Assembly: GCA_045588655.1 (NCBI GenBank)
Contig: JAZNEP010000029.1
Span: 1-64,000, forward strand
Reading direction: 5' to 3'
From: SVFI01 sp045588655
GTDB taxonomy: Bacteria; Bacillota; Clostridia; Lachnospirales; Lachnospiraceae
Length of the DNA stretch: 64,000 nt
Shown: piece after piece, positions 16,430 through 24,318 of the stretch
Position numbering within the stretch: the first letter of the stretch is position 1
How the letters are laid out: each line of letters opens with the position of its first letter
Translations under genes and position numbers: made by a program
The notes under the pieces: generated by a model
The model's input: only the letters and a program-made list of their open reading frames with translations
Told to the model about the DNA's origin: nothing
Database searches by the model: none

Positions 16430-16836
16430 AGCAATGGATGAAAAAAGCCGGGTTTACGATAGAGTTGTCTCTTCTAATGCCAATGATTCTGTTTGTGATA
16501 TTGTTTGTGATGTATATGAGTTTCTATTTATATAACAAAGAAGCGATTACTGTGATTGCGTCTGCTGCCACGCTAAAAGGAATACAGATGGAGCAGGAGG
16601 GGGCGAGGAGGATTCAACAGGAGTTAGAAGCGTTTATTCAAAAAGAAATAGAGGAAAAGCTGCTTTTTATGGAGCGGGCCGATTGGACAGTAGATGTGAC
16701 GATGGCAAGTGTGAAGGTAACAGTGGAGATAAGACAGAAAACACCATTTCGTCCACTGACATACAGGGCGACACAAAAAATGAATCGAATCCATCCGACC
16801 TCGATTCTTTGGGAGACAGAAAGGATACAGAAATGA
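16426..16836 (+). CDS. TadE-like minor pilin
   Basis: A 136-residue protein with a short basic leader, then GFTIELSLLMPMILFVILFV (G9, E13), the TadE/pseudopilin signature of a Gly followed by a Glu-containing hydrophobic helix, then an extracytoplasmic domain with a helix and strands (VDVTMASVKVTVEI). The GTG start at 16426 is chosen because AGGAGG (16414-16419) is 6 nt upstream, while the first ATG (16438) is too far. GTGTGA overlaps the stop of the previous gene, and the stop overlaps the next ATG, so coupling is tight. It is probably a minor pilus subunit. Confidence 0.83.
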   Translation: MKQWMKKAGFTIELSLLMPMILFVILFVMYMSFYLYNKEAITVIASAATLKGIQMEQEGARRIQQELEAFIQKEIEEKLLFMERADWTVDVTMASVKVTVEIRQKTPFRPLTYRATQKMNRIHPTSILWETERIQK

Positions 16837-17720
16837 AGACAGAACTCAGAAAGGAATTAGGAAAAAGTTTTCTTGTGCTCAAGCCGGAACAGGAACTTGA
16901 TCCATTTGCAACGGAAATGCTGACAGAAAATAAAATACCGAAACTGTTGGATGTCGAATTATCGACATTTAATGGAGAGGATCAGTTATTCTACGACATT
17001 TCTCAAAAACATTCCTTCTACAGTCGCTTGGAAAGAACAAAATTGACCGGACAGGATTTAAAAAGTTTATTACAGCAATTGCATCAGATGTATACAACCT
17101 TATATATGTATTTTTTGGAACCACAACAAGTGATTTTGGAACCGCAATATATCTATGAAGACGAGCAAGGGTTATATTTTTGTTATGATCCGTCACAAAG
17201 AGAGGAGAGCAGGGAAGATCAATGGTTGTTATTTACAGAAAATATATTATCGTTTGTAGATCACGAGGAGGAGGCTGCGGTACATCTGGCATATCGCTTT
17301 TATAAGATTGTGCGGGAGGAGAATAGAACTGTGCAACAGGCACTGGATCTTATGATGTCCGAAGTAAGCGAATATGAGCAGAAGGAAATGAAATTAGAGG
17401 TAACAGAATCGGTACAAGAAGAGGCTTTATGGGAATCCAGAACACAGGAAGATATCGAATGGAAACAGAAAACAGAAGAAAAGCAAGGTCCGGATATTTT
17501 TACCATAGCGATATTCGGTGTGCTGTTTTTGTCAAATATCTTATATTTTGCACTTCGGTTTTGGCAGCAGGGATATTTGCACTTGGCAGAAGAAATTGGA
17601 AGAAGAGAGGGATTGGTTGCACTAGGGCTCCTGATCTTAAGTGTATGTGGTATGGCAGCAGGTTTTTTTCTTCGTTTTGATGCGAAATCAAGTGCCGCCA
17701 AGATCGAACACCAAGATTGA
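16833..17720 (+). CDS. DUF6382-type Tad-associated membrane protein
   Basis: A 295-residue protein. The N-terminal cytoplasmic domain (residues 10-180, with FLVLKPEQELDPFATEML and LFYDISQKHSF) resembles DUF6382, a domain often joined to an FHA domain in related pilus loci. Here no FHA domain follows. Instead there is a charged linker (182-219) and two membrane segments (222-242, 260-280). The frame is open upstream to 16683, but the ATG at 16833, overlapping the previous stop as ATGA, is the natural coupled start. Function is unknown; a regulatory adaptor at the membrane is conceivable. Confidence 0.75.
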   Translation: MKTELRKELGKSFLVLKPEQELDPFATEMLTENKIPKLLDVELSTFNGEDQLFYDISQKHSFYSRLERTKLTGQDLKSLLQQLHQMYTTLYMYFLEPQQVILEPQYIYEDEQGLYFCYDPSQREESREDQWLLFTENILSFVDHEEEAAVHLAYRFYKIVREENRTVQQALDLMMSEVSEYEQKEMKLEVTESVQEEALWESRTQEDIEWKQKTEEKQGPDIFTIAIFGVLFLSNILYFALRFWQQGYLHLAEEIGRREGLVALGLLILSVCGMAAGFFLRFDAKSSAAKIEHQD

Positions 17721-17740
17721 CAGGTATTCCAAGAAATGAT

Positions 17741-17764
17741 ACCCTTTTAAGGAGTGAAAAGGGT
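17741..17764 (+). promoter_or_regulatory. Hairpin presenting the Shine-Dalgarno of the rhomboid gene
   Basis: A perfect 8-bp inverted repeat, ACCCTTTT (17741-17748) and AAAAGGGT (17757-17764), encloses AAGGAGTG. The only good ribosome binding site (AAGGAG, 17749-17754) is therefore the loop, 15 nt from the ATG at 17770. Folding would bring it closer to the start codon. Translational control is inferred. Confidence 0.5.
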
Positions 17765-17769
17765 GTTAT

Positions 17770-18810
17770 ATGAAAGAAAAAGTAGCAAGATTTTTAAGCA
17801 GGTCCGGATATCAGAGATTGTATGCGCCGATTCCGGGACTGGTGGTATATTTTACAGTAGAAAATGGATATATTAACGCGATTGTTTTGGTAGATGCAGA
17901 GGGAGAAGTTACAGATCTGGATGCATTTCTTTCGCAGGCCGATTGGAAGTCTGAGAAGGGAGAAATCATTGATGTACATTCTTTGGTTGTCATTTTCTCA
18001 CAGAATCCGGAAAGAGCAAGGCAGCTCGGACAAAATCAAAGAGCCTGCTGGTATGTGGATACTGTACAGGAGAGGCTGATTGTCGATGAGGGAAAAAGCG
18101 AAGATTTTTATGGAATGCGGACAAAGTTAGAGCAAGTACTGACTCAGCCGGAGGAAGAGGGTGCAGAGGATGTGCAAGAAGAACAACCGCAACCTCAGAT
18201 CCAAAGGAAGGAAAAACGCAAGATACCAAGTCTCATAAATTATGTGTTTTTGTTTCTCAATGTAGTGACGTACATTCTCTGCATCTTTATCGGTGATGCG
18301 TTGTATGACAAAGGTATGCGGGATACAGAGATGATTTTACAATACGGACAATGGTACAGATTAGTGACCAGTATGTTTCTGCATTCAGATTTGTCGCACC
18401 TAACCGGAAATATGATGCATCTTTATTTGTTTGGAGACTTGATAGAACATGAATTGAAGCACATCAAGTATTTTATATTATATATTGGAAGTGGCGTAAT
18501 AGCAGGTGTGTTTGCCATGGCTGTGTCCATAAGCACGGGACATTTTGTACCGGCTTTGGGAGCAAGCGGAGCCGTGTTTGGCATTACAGGGGCGCTTCTT
18601 TGGATTATCATAAGAAATCGAGGGGTTTATCGGAATATAACCGTACCCAAAATGATGTTCTTAATTGCATATTCATTGTATAATGGATTTGTAGGTACAA
18701 ATATAGACAATGCGGCGCATATTGGCGGGTTAATAAGTGGTTTTTTTCTTGCGGCTTTGTTGTATCGAAAGAAAAAGCAAACGACAGAGAAGCTAAGCAA
18801 AGAAAAGTAG
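17770..18810 (+). CDS. Rhomboid-family intramembrane serine protease
   Basis: A 346-residue protein. Residues 1-125 form a soluble N-terminal domain (conserved-looking RSGYQRLYAPIPGLVVYF), followed by an acidic Gln/Glu linker (126-150) and a six-helix rhomboid core: FLHSDLSHLTGNMMHLY (203-219), catalytic Ser266 in GASGAVFG and His317 in AAHIGG. All catalytic elements are present, so it should cleave transmembrane substrates within the bilayer. It lies 49 bp after the last Tad gene in the same direction, which suggests a link to pilus components, but the substrate is unknown. Confidence 0.93.
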   Translation: MKEKVARFLSRSGYQRLYAPIPGLVVYFTVENGYINAIVLVDAEGEVTDLDAFLSQADWKSEKGEIIDVHSLVVIFSQNPERARQLGQNQRACWYVDTVQERLIVDEGKSEDFYGMRTKLEQVLTQPEEEGAEDVQEEQPQPQIQRKEKRKIPSLINYVFLFLNVVTYILCIFIGDALYDKGMRDTEMILQYGQWYRLVTSMFLHSDLSHLTGNMMHLYLFGDLIEHELKHIKYFILYIGSGVIAGVFAMAVSISTGHFVPALGASGAVFGITGALLWIIIRNRGVYRNITVPKMMFLIAYSLYNGFVGTNIDNAAHIGGLISGFFLAALLYRKKKQTTEKLSKEK

Positions 18811-18822
18811 AAAGAGGTCAGA

Positions 18823-19815
18823 ATGAAGGTTAATATGTATTATGGTGGCAGGGGTCTTGTTGATGATCCCACAGTAGTGGTTCTGGACAAAATGCAGCAG
18901 GTGCTGGAAGAATTGAATGTTACAGTGGAACGATTTAATCTGTATGAGATTAAAAATGCAATTACTACCTTACCGCAAACATTAAAATCAGCAGATGGAG
19001 TGATTTTGGCCACAACCATTGAGTGGTATGGCATTGGTGGATTGATGCAGTCATTTTTAGATGCAATCTGGTTGTACGGAGACAAAGAGCATATTCAAAA
19101 GTTGTACATGTGCCCGGTTGTGATGAGTACGACCTATGGAGAAAAAGAAGGCATGACGAATCTGTCGGTTGCGTGGGAGATTCTTGGGGGAGTCTGGTGC
19201 AGCGGGATTTGTGGTTACATCAAAGATACAGCAATTTTTGAAAATAACAAAGACTACCAGAATATCGTGGAAAAGAAAGCAGAGAATTTTTATCGTTCGA
19301 TGCACTTAAAATTAAAAAATTTGCCGGCCAGTAATCCGGAAGTATACAAAGCAATTGCAATTCAAAAGGGTATGGATTTGACCCCGCAAGAGTCAGAGCA
19401 GCTTTCCAGATACGCATCGGATGAGGTATATGTACAGAAACAAAAGGAAGATATTCAGGAGCTGGCAAGTTATTTTAAAGGAATGCTGAACACACCGCAA
19501 AAAAAAGAAACCGACGGATATCAGGCTATATTGGAACAGGCATTCAAGCCGCAACCGGGATGCAAAGTGGTGTATTGCATCAAATTTGTGGATAAAGATG
19601 AAATATTACAGTTCCAGGTCGATCAAAAAGAACTGACTTGTTATGATAAAGAAACGAAACAAACAGAAATTGAAATGAGTATGACAGAAGCAGTGCTGCA
19701 GGAAATTATCAATGGACGAGAGACTTTCCAAAAGGCATTTATGACAGGTGACATGAAAATGAAAGGTGACTTTACAAAATTTCGCCTGTTAGATGAACTG
19801 TTTCCGTTTTTATAA
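18823..19815 (+). CDS. Flavodoxin-like reductase fused to SCP2-type lipid-binding domain
   Basis: A 330-residue cytoplasmic protein. Residues 1-165 resemble a NADPH-dependent FMN reductase/flavodoxin fold (VNMYYGGRGLVDDPT start, ATTIEWYGIGGLMQSFLD at the flavin-loop position). Residues 225-330 resemble a sterol-carrier-protein-2 domain (KVVYCIKFVDKDEILQF, and the ending FMTGDMKMKGDFTKFRLLDE). SCP2 domains bind hydrophobic ligands, so the fusion may act on a lipid-like substrate; none is known. It starts 12 bp after the rhomboid gene with AGAGG upstream and is followed at 11 bp by a HIT protein. Confidence 0.8.
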   Translation: MKVNMYYGGRGLVDDPTVVVLDKMQQVLEELNVTVERFNLYEIKNAITTLPQTLKSADGVILATTIEWYGIGGLMQSFLDAIWLYGDKEHIQKLYMCPVVMSTTYGEKEGMTNLSVAWEILGGVWCSGICGYIKDTAIFENNKDYQNIVEKKAENFYRSMHLKLKNLPASNPEVYKAIAIQKGMDLTPQESEQLSRYASDEVYVQKQKEDIQELASYFKGMLNTPQKKETDGYQAILEQAFKPQPGCKVVYCIKFVDKDEILQFQVDQKELTCYDKETKQTEIEMSMTEAVLQEIINGRETFQKAFMTGDMKMKGDFTKFRLLDELFPFL

Positions 19816-19826
19816 AGGAGGACCAA

Positions 19827-20249
19827 ATGCGAGACGAAAATTGTATTTTTTGTAAAATAGCGGGGGGAGACATTCCATCAAAGACAATCTATGAAGATGA
19901 AGATTTTAGGGTGATTTTGGATTTGAGTCCGGCCACAAGGGGACATGCACTGATTTTGCCAAAAGAACATTTTGCAAATTTATATGAATTGCCGGATGAA
20001 TTGGCGGGTAAAGTAATGAAGCTGGCAAAAAAAATGGCGACTTTAATGACAGAAAAACTTGGTTGTGACGGATTTAATCTTGTGCAAAATAATGGAGAGA
20101 CAGCGGGACAGACCGTGTTCCATTTTCATCTGCACCTCATTCCTAGATACAAAGATGATCAGCAGAAAATCAACTGGAATCCGGGATCTCCTTCGCAGGA
20201 AGAATTAGAAGAGATTAAAAACTGTATTACAAACGAAAAATCAAATTAG
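19827..20249 (+). CDS. HIT-family nucleotide hydrolase
   Basis: A 140-residue protein with the histidine triad H99-F-H101-L-H103 and the surrounding QTVFHFHLHLIPRY typical of Hit/HinT enzymes, which hydrolyse AMP-lysine-type or dinucleotide substrates. The N-terminal CIFCKIAGGDIPS with C6-x2-C9 is the usual zinc-linked start of bacterial HIT proteins. Length is standard. AAAGGAGG precedes the ATG. Confidence 0.95.
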   Translation: MRDENCIFCKIAGGDIPSKTIYEDEDFRVILDLSPATRGHALILPKEHFANLYELPDELAGKVMKLAKKMATLMTEKLGCDGFNLVQNNGETAGQTVFHFHLHLIPRYKDDQQKINWNPGSPSQEELEEIKNCITNEKSN

Positions 20250-20287
20250 TAATAAAGTAATAAAATGAGGAACAAAGGAGAAGTCAT

Positions 20288-20665
20288 ATGCAGGAATCGG
20301 GGCAGAATTATTTGGAGACAATCTATCTATTACAAAGAGAAAACGGACAGGTTCGTTCAATTGATGTAGCAAGAGCCCTGTCTTTTTCAAAGCCGAGTGT
20401 CAGCCGCGCCATGGGAAAATTAAAAGAAGCCGGATATCTGGAAATGAAGGAAGGCGGAAAGCTGGTTCTTACCAAGCAGGGAAATAAACTGGCAGGAAAA
20501 CTGGTGGATAGACAGGAGACCATTACGCAGTTTTTAATGATGACAACGGATGTGGATCAAGAGACGGCGGAGGAAGATGCAAAAAAAATGATGCATTTTT
20601 TAAGTGAGAAAACGTTTCAGGGAATTAAAGCTTTTATTAAACAAGTAGAAGAATTAAACGAGTAA
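20288..20665 (+). CDS. DtxR/MntR-family metal-dependent regulator
   Basis: A 125-residue protein. Residues 1-60 form the winged helix of the DtxR/MntR family (SGQNYLETIYLLQRENGQVR, then the SKPSVSRAMGKLKEAGYL recognition region) and residues 65-125 the helical dimerisation and metal-binding domain. The family represses metal uptake genes when bound to iron or manganese. There is no SH3-like third domain, as in MntR. No metal transporter is adjacent, so its target lies elsewhere. An AAAGGAG ribosome binding site precedes the ATG. Confidence 0.88.
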   Translation: MQESGQNYLETIYLLQRENGQVRSIDVARALSFSKPSVSRAMGKLKEAGYLEMKEGGKLVLTKQGNKLAGKLVDRQETITQFLMMTTDVDQETAEEDAKKMMHFLSEKTFQGIKAFIKQVEELNE

Positions 20666-20670
20666 AAAGA

Positions 20671-20717
20671 GGCTTTTGCATTGCAGACCCGTAAGCTGCA
20701 TTGCAAAAGCCTTTTTT
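20671..20717 (+). terminator. Terminator after the DtxR-like gene
   Basis: A 16-bp stem with one mismatch, GGCTTTTGCATTGCAG (20671-20686) and CTGCATTGCAAAAGCC (20696-20711), followed by TTTTTT. It lies between convergent genes; with few A residues on its left it is mainly a plus-strand signal. Confidence 0.88.
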
Positions 20718-20741
20718 GCAAGAAACGATAAGCAAAAGAAC

Positions 20742-22286
20742 TTATTTCGAAATCGATATATTTTTAACTTCCTGTCCGGCTAAATAGATGGAAACATTGA
20801 AACGTCGGAGATTGATGTTTTCATATGAGTCTTTACACCGGCGGATATAATCCCGTTTCAGATAATAGTCGGTACTAAAGGCAAGTGCGGAGCTACCTTC
20901 CACCTCGTACAAATATCCATGTTTGCCCAGAACCGGTGCAGCATCGGGACTAAGTTCATACATATAGTACGGATCTTGCGAGCCGGCGTTGATATTGTAA
21001 GCGGCAATATAATAATCCGGTTTGGAAAGCGAAAATACAAGGTACGACACGCTGACAATAACCAGCATATAATTAAATAGAGGAAACTCCGGTTTAAAAA
21101 TGGAAAGTACCACACCTGTCAGACAAAGAAACAGGACAAACAGCGTTAAAAGAACAAATACTCGCAAAAATGTCAGGTGATAACTTCCGATATACATCAG
21201 CATACGCATGGTACTGGATGCAATCATAATATACGTACAGCCACAAAGAATGGTAAGAATGACTTTCAATGCTTTGTTGTCGCGGTAATGTGACATACAA
21301 AATAGAACAAGAACTAAGTTGATAATACACACAAACAACAGTTGGAAAAAGCCTTCCCGCGCATATTGGGCATAGGTATAATCATTCGGTAACTGCATAT
21401 GTCCAATAAAAAGATACAAAATCTGAATCACACTGAAGCACAGGTATACAAGTGTGAGAACAGAGGTAAAGGTGATAGCTATGATAGGCTCCATTGTTTT
21501 TTTCTCGGAAACATGCGGATTGATACGTTTTTCACAAAGCTCAATTAAAATGCCATAAGAAAACACCAGTCCAATCAGGACAGTGATGCAAATTCCAAAT
21601 AACGTATCAAAATCAAAATTTTCAAATAGTCGCAAGAAGAAGGTGTCTGCCATGTTACGAAATACAATATCCGCACTCAAGAGGAGTGAGCCAATCACGA
21701 GCAAAAGAGGAACGGAAATCAAAAGACCGGTGATGACAAACAGTATTTTTGAATTTTTAAGTTTCTGATTCTTCTTATAATATACCTCAAAACTTTTAAA
21801 CGGATAATGAATTTGACCAACACTGCAAAACATGGTCTGTATAAGCGAGGTAATATATTTGGAAAAATCCCAATTTTTCGTATCATAAAAATGCGGAATC
21901 AAGAAACAGAACAGTAGCAGAAGTATTCCTATGTAATTAAAAAAAATGAGAAGATTGCTTGCGGTGAGCATATTGGAAAGTCCAAGCAGACAAATGCAAA
22001 CGATGTAAAAACTCCGCAATTTCGTCTGATGGGAAGTAAGCTCCAGCTTTTTAAAGCAAAACAGAAAATAAGCAATCGTTGCAATACAAAGTAAAACGGA
22101 AGTATAGGAACACATATTTTTATACAAACAGAAGCAGAAAAAAATACCGTATAAAAAACTGGAGAGCCCAAAAACCGGAAATGTTTCTACAATTTTTTGA
22201 ATAGTCTCATTTCGATAAACGGGTGTCTTGGATTTGGTTGTCTGAGAATCGGTTATTTGAATATTATGTTTCATATCTTCTTTCAT
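20742..22286 (-). CDS. DUF4173 polytopic membrane protein
   Basis: A 514-residue membrane protein with about twelve hydrophobic segments. The YAQYAREGFFQLLFV motif near residue 318 is the DUF4173 signature. The C-terminal 80 residues are polar (PDYYIAAYNINAG). Start at the ATG at 22286 with AAAGGAG upstream; a GTG at 22307 lies within that ribosome binding site region and is rejected. Function is unknown. It is divergent from a chemoreceptor, with a shared 246-bp intergenic region. Confidence 0.82.
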   Translation of the reverse strand: MKEDMKHNIQITDSQTTKSKTPVYRNETIQKIVETFPVFGLSSFLYGIFFCFCLYKNMCSYTSVLLCIATIAYFLFCFKKLELTSHQTKLRSFYIVCICLLGLSNMLTASNLLIFFNYIGILLLLFCFLIPHFYDTKNWDFSKYITSLIQTMFCSVGQIHYPFKSFEVYYKKNQKLKNSKILFVITGLLISVPLLLVIGSLLLSADIVFRNMADTFFLRLFENFDFDTLFGICITVLIGLVFSYGILIELCEKRINPHVSEKKTMEPIIAITFTSVLTLVYLCFSVIQILYLFIGHMQLPNDYTYAQYAREGFFQLLFVCIINLVLVLFCMSHYRDNKALKVILTILCGCTYIMIASSTMRMLMYIGSYHLTFLRVFVLLTLFVLFLCLTGVVLSIFKPEFPLFNYMLVIVSVSYLVFSLSKPDYYIAAYNINAGSQDPYYMYELSPDAAPVLGKHGYLYEVEGSSALAFSTDYYLKRDYIRRCKDSYENINLRRFNVSIYLAGQEVKNISISK

Positions 22287-22360
22287 AAATAAAAAATCTC
22301 CTTTCACATAAACAAAGCACGGTATAGTGAGGAAGTTGTTACCGTGTTATTTATCTTACT

Positions 22361-22409
22361 ATATTATCGTACGGAGAGACCGTTTGCAAATTATGGGAAA
22401 ATTTGCAAA
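22361..22409 (-). promoter_or_regulatory. Minus-strand promoter overlapped by a paired TTTGCAAA operator
   Basis: On the minus strand TTGCAA (22389-22384), a 17-bp spacer and TAATAT (22366-22361) form a plausible promoter for DUF4173. The -35 lies inside a perfect 9-bp inverted repeat, TTTGCAAAT (22383-22391) and ATTTGCAAA (22401-22409). Each arm contains the palindrome TTTGCAAA, 19 bp apart. It looks like a dimeric repressor site; the binding protein is unknown. Confidence 0.45.
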
Positions 22410-22468
22410 AATATGTCTTGAAATGATGAAATATGCATTTATAGGATGGAAAAGTGAGTAAATTGTGT

Positions 22469-22474
22469 TATAAT
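22469..22474 (+). promoter_or_regulatory. Candidate -10 box for the chemoreceptor gene
   Basis: TATAAT in GTGTTATAATAAAAC, 59 bp before the ATG at 22533. The hexamer 17 bp upstream, ATGGAA, is a weak -35. No motility sigma-factor (TAAA/CCGATA) promoter is seen. Confidence 0.35.
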
Positions 22475-22532
22475 AAAACAATAGTTACACACTAATTATA
22501 TTTAAAAGCCAAGATAGAGAAAGAGGCGGCCT

Positions 22533-24032
22533 ATGAAAAACACGAATGCGAAAACTCCTGACTATTCTGTAAAAGAAATAGCGATGCAGAATCAGAACAA
22601 AACAGCACTAATCGGTATCACAATTATGAATGTAATTCTTGCGATTGCTTATGTGATTGAAGTATTTAAAGATGCGAGAACGATAGGATCGTATGCAGTA
22701 ATCGCAGCATCCTGCATCCTGCCATGTGTCTTTGCATGGATGCTATATCGTAAGAAGCCGGATTCCACACAGATTCGTTATATATGCAGTATTGGTTTTT
22801 CGATTTTGTATACCTATATTATGTGGACGACATCCACGGATATCGCATTTTGCTATGTAATCGTAATATTTGTTATTTTGATCGTATATGTAGATTTGAA
22901 GTTTTTGGTTGCCCTGGGTATTTATTCACTGATTGTAAATATAGTGATTATTGTCCGCAAGGCACTTGATGGACAGCTTACGGGAAGTAACCTTACCAAT
23001 GCAGAGGTTATTGTTGCGTGTCTGTTACTGACAACGGTGTTTACAGTTCTTGCAATCAAAAAGATTGAGCAGATTAATGAAGCGAATATCGAAAAGGCGG
23101 AAATGCAGAAAAAGAATTCGGAACGAATTCTGACTAAGACATTGGATGTGGCGGCTTCCATGACGGCCAATATTGAGGAGGCAGTCGGAGAAACCGAGCA
23201 GCTCAAAGAGATGATCGGGGATACGCAGCGTGCAATGGAGAGTCTTGTTTCGGATACAAATGAGGAGACGGAGGCAATCGCCGCCCAGAAACAAAGTACG
23301 ATAAAAATTAATGAATATATTACGGGAGTCGGCGATGCAGTTGAATCTATCGTTCGTGAAGTGGACCGTACAGAGGAGAAACTGGACAGCGGAAATACAG
23401 TGATGAACGATTTGCTCGATCAAGTACATATTTCAGAACAGTCCAATGCAATGGTGGTACAGAAGATGGAAGGACTGAGAGAATCCGCAGGTAAGATGCA
23501 GGATATTCTCGAAATGATTCGTAATGTGGCAGACCAGACCGGTCTTTTGGCGCTCAATGCCAGCATTGAGGCTGCAAGAGCCGGCGAGGCAGGAAAAGGA
23601 TTTGCCGTTGTGGCAACGGAGATTACGAATCTTTCTTCGCAGACGAATGATGCGACAGGAGATATCGATACACTGATTGATGAAATTGTCAGCTCGGTGG
23701 AAGATGTGACAGAAGCAATGAATAAGTTGCTCGAGAGCAGTCAGATGCAGAATCGTTATGTGAATGAAACAGCAGACAGTTTCCATCAGATTCATACCAG
23801 CACACAAAATATCGCACAGCAGGTGACGCATCTGAAACAAACCGTTGCGATTGTGACGGAAGAAAATCGACAAGTCTCTGACAAGATTGAACATGTTTCA
23901 AAAATTATGCAGCGTGTGTCAACCGGTGCAGATGAGACCTACGAAAATTGTAATGTTAATTTAGCGAGTGTGGCAAATGTTGCGACAGTCATGGACAATC
24001 TGGGTTTAGAAGCGGCAAAGCTTCAAAATTAA
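22533..24032 (+). CDS. Methyl-accepting chemotaxis protein with six-helix membrane sensor
   Basis: A 499-residue chemoreceptor. Unlike typical receptors with two helices and an external ligand domain, it has six membrane segments (about 24-44, 52-72, 81-100, 104-121, 123-141, 158-175) with very short loops. This is followed without an obvious HAMP domain by the coiled-coil signalling domain. The hairpin tip is canonical (DQTGLLALNASIEAARAGEA with GKGFAVVA, residues 334-362), so it should bind CheW/CheA. The ligand is probably membrane-embedded or the signal energetic (inference). GAGG lies before the ATG. Confidence 0.92.
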   Translation: MKNTNAKTPDYSVKEIAMQNQNKTALIGITIMNVILAIAYVIEVFKDARTIGSYAVIAASCILPCVFAWMLYRKKPDSTQIRYICSIGFSILYTYIMWTTSTDIAFCYVIVIFVILIVYVDLKFLVALGIYSLIVNIVIIVRKALDGQLTGSNLTNAEVIVACLLLTTVFTVLAIKKIEQINEANIEKAEMQKKNSERILTKTLDVAASMTANIEEAVGETEQLKEMIGDTQRAMESLVSDTNEETEAIAAQKQSTIKINEYITGVGDAVESIVREVDRTEEKLDSGNTVMNDLLDQVHISEQSNAMVVQKMEGLRESAGKMQDILEMIRNVADQTGLLALNASIEAARAGEAGKGFAVVATEITNLSSQTNDATGDIDTLIDEIVSSVEDVTEAMNKLLESSQMQNRYVNETADSFHQIHTSTQNIAQQVTHLKQTVAIVTEENRQVSDKIEHVSKIMQRVSTGADETYENCNVNLASVANVATVMDNLGLEAAKLQN

Positions 24033-24088
24033 TCTATAATATTGCAATTAGAAAAGATTTGTGGCAAGTTTTGAAAACGAATAAATTG

Positions 24089-24117
24089 AGGTTCCCCGAA
24101 AAGGGAGCCTTTTTTTA
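24089..24117 (+). terminator. Terminator after the chemoreceptor gene
   Basis: An 8-bp stem, AGGTTCCC (24089-24096) with GGGAGCCT (24103-24110), one T-G pair, followed by a run of seven T. Confidence 0.85.
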
Positions 24118-24235
24118 GCCTTTTTATAAAATAATTCGATAAAATGATGCTAAAACGCATTACAAATATTGCTATTTTGAATCGAAACAATTCTTAAAAA
24201 ATGTAAAAATCTTGGGAATTTCTGCAAAAAAAAAC

Positions 24236-24264
24236 TTGAAAATTGTGAAAAAATCATTTATAGT
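24236..24264 (+). promoter_or_regulatory. Promoter of the large surface-protein gene
   Basis: TTGAAA (24236-24241), exactly 17 bp, then TATAGT (24259-24264), in an A/T-rich tract with A-runs upstream that could act as an UP element. The predicted start near 24271 gives a leader of about 48 nt ending in AAAAGGAGG. The remaining gap (24118-24235) holds only A/T-rich sequence. Confidence 0.7.
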
Positions 24265-24318
24265 TTCTTCTAGATATGTCTATGCATATACTACATAATC
24301 TAAAAGGAGGAAGAAACA

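Noticed and set aside
24118..24318. Cyclic-di-GMP riboswitch in the surface-protein leader
   Set aside because: Given the c-di-GMP enzymes nearby I looked for the GEMM core (GGGCAAACC and the tetraloop stem) here and before the Tad operon and chemoreceptor; none is present.
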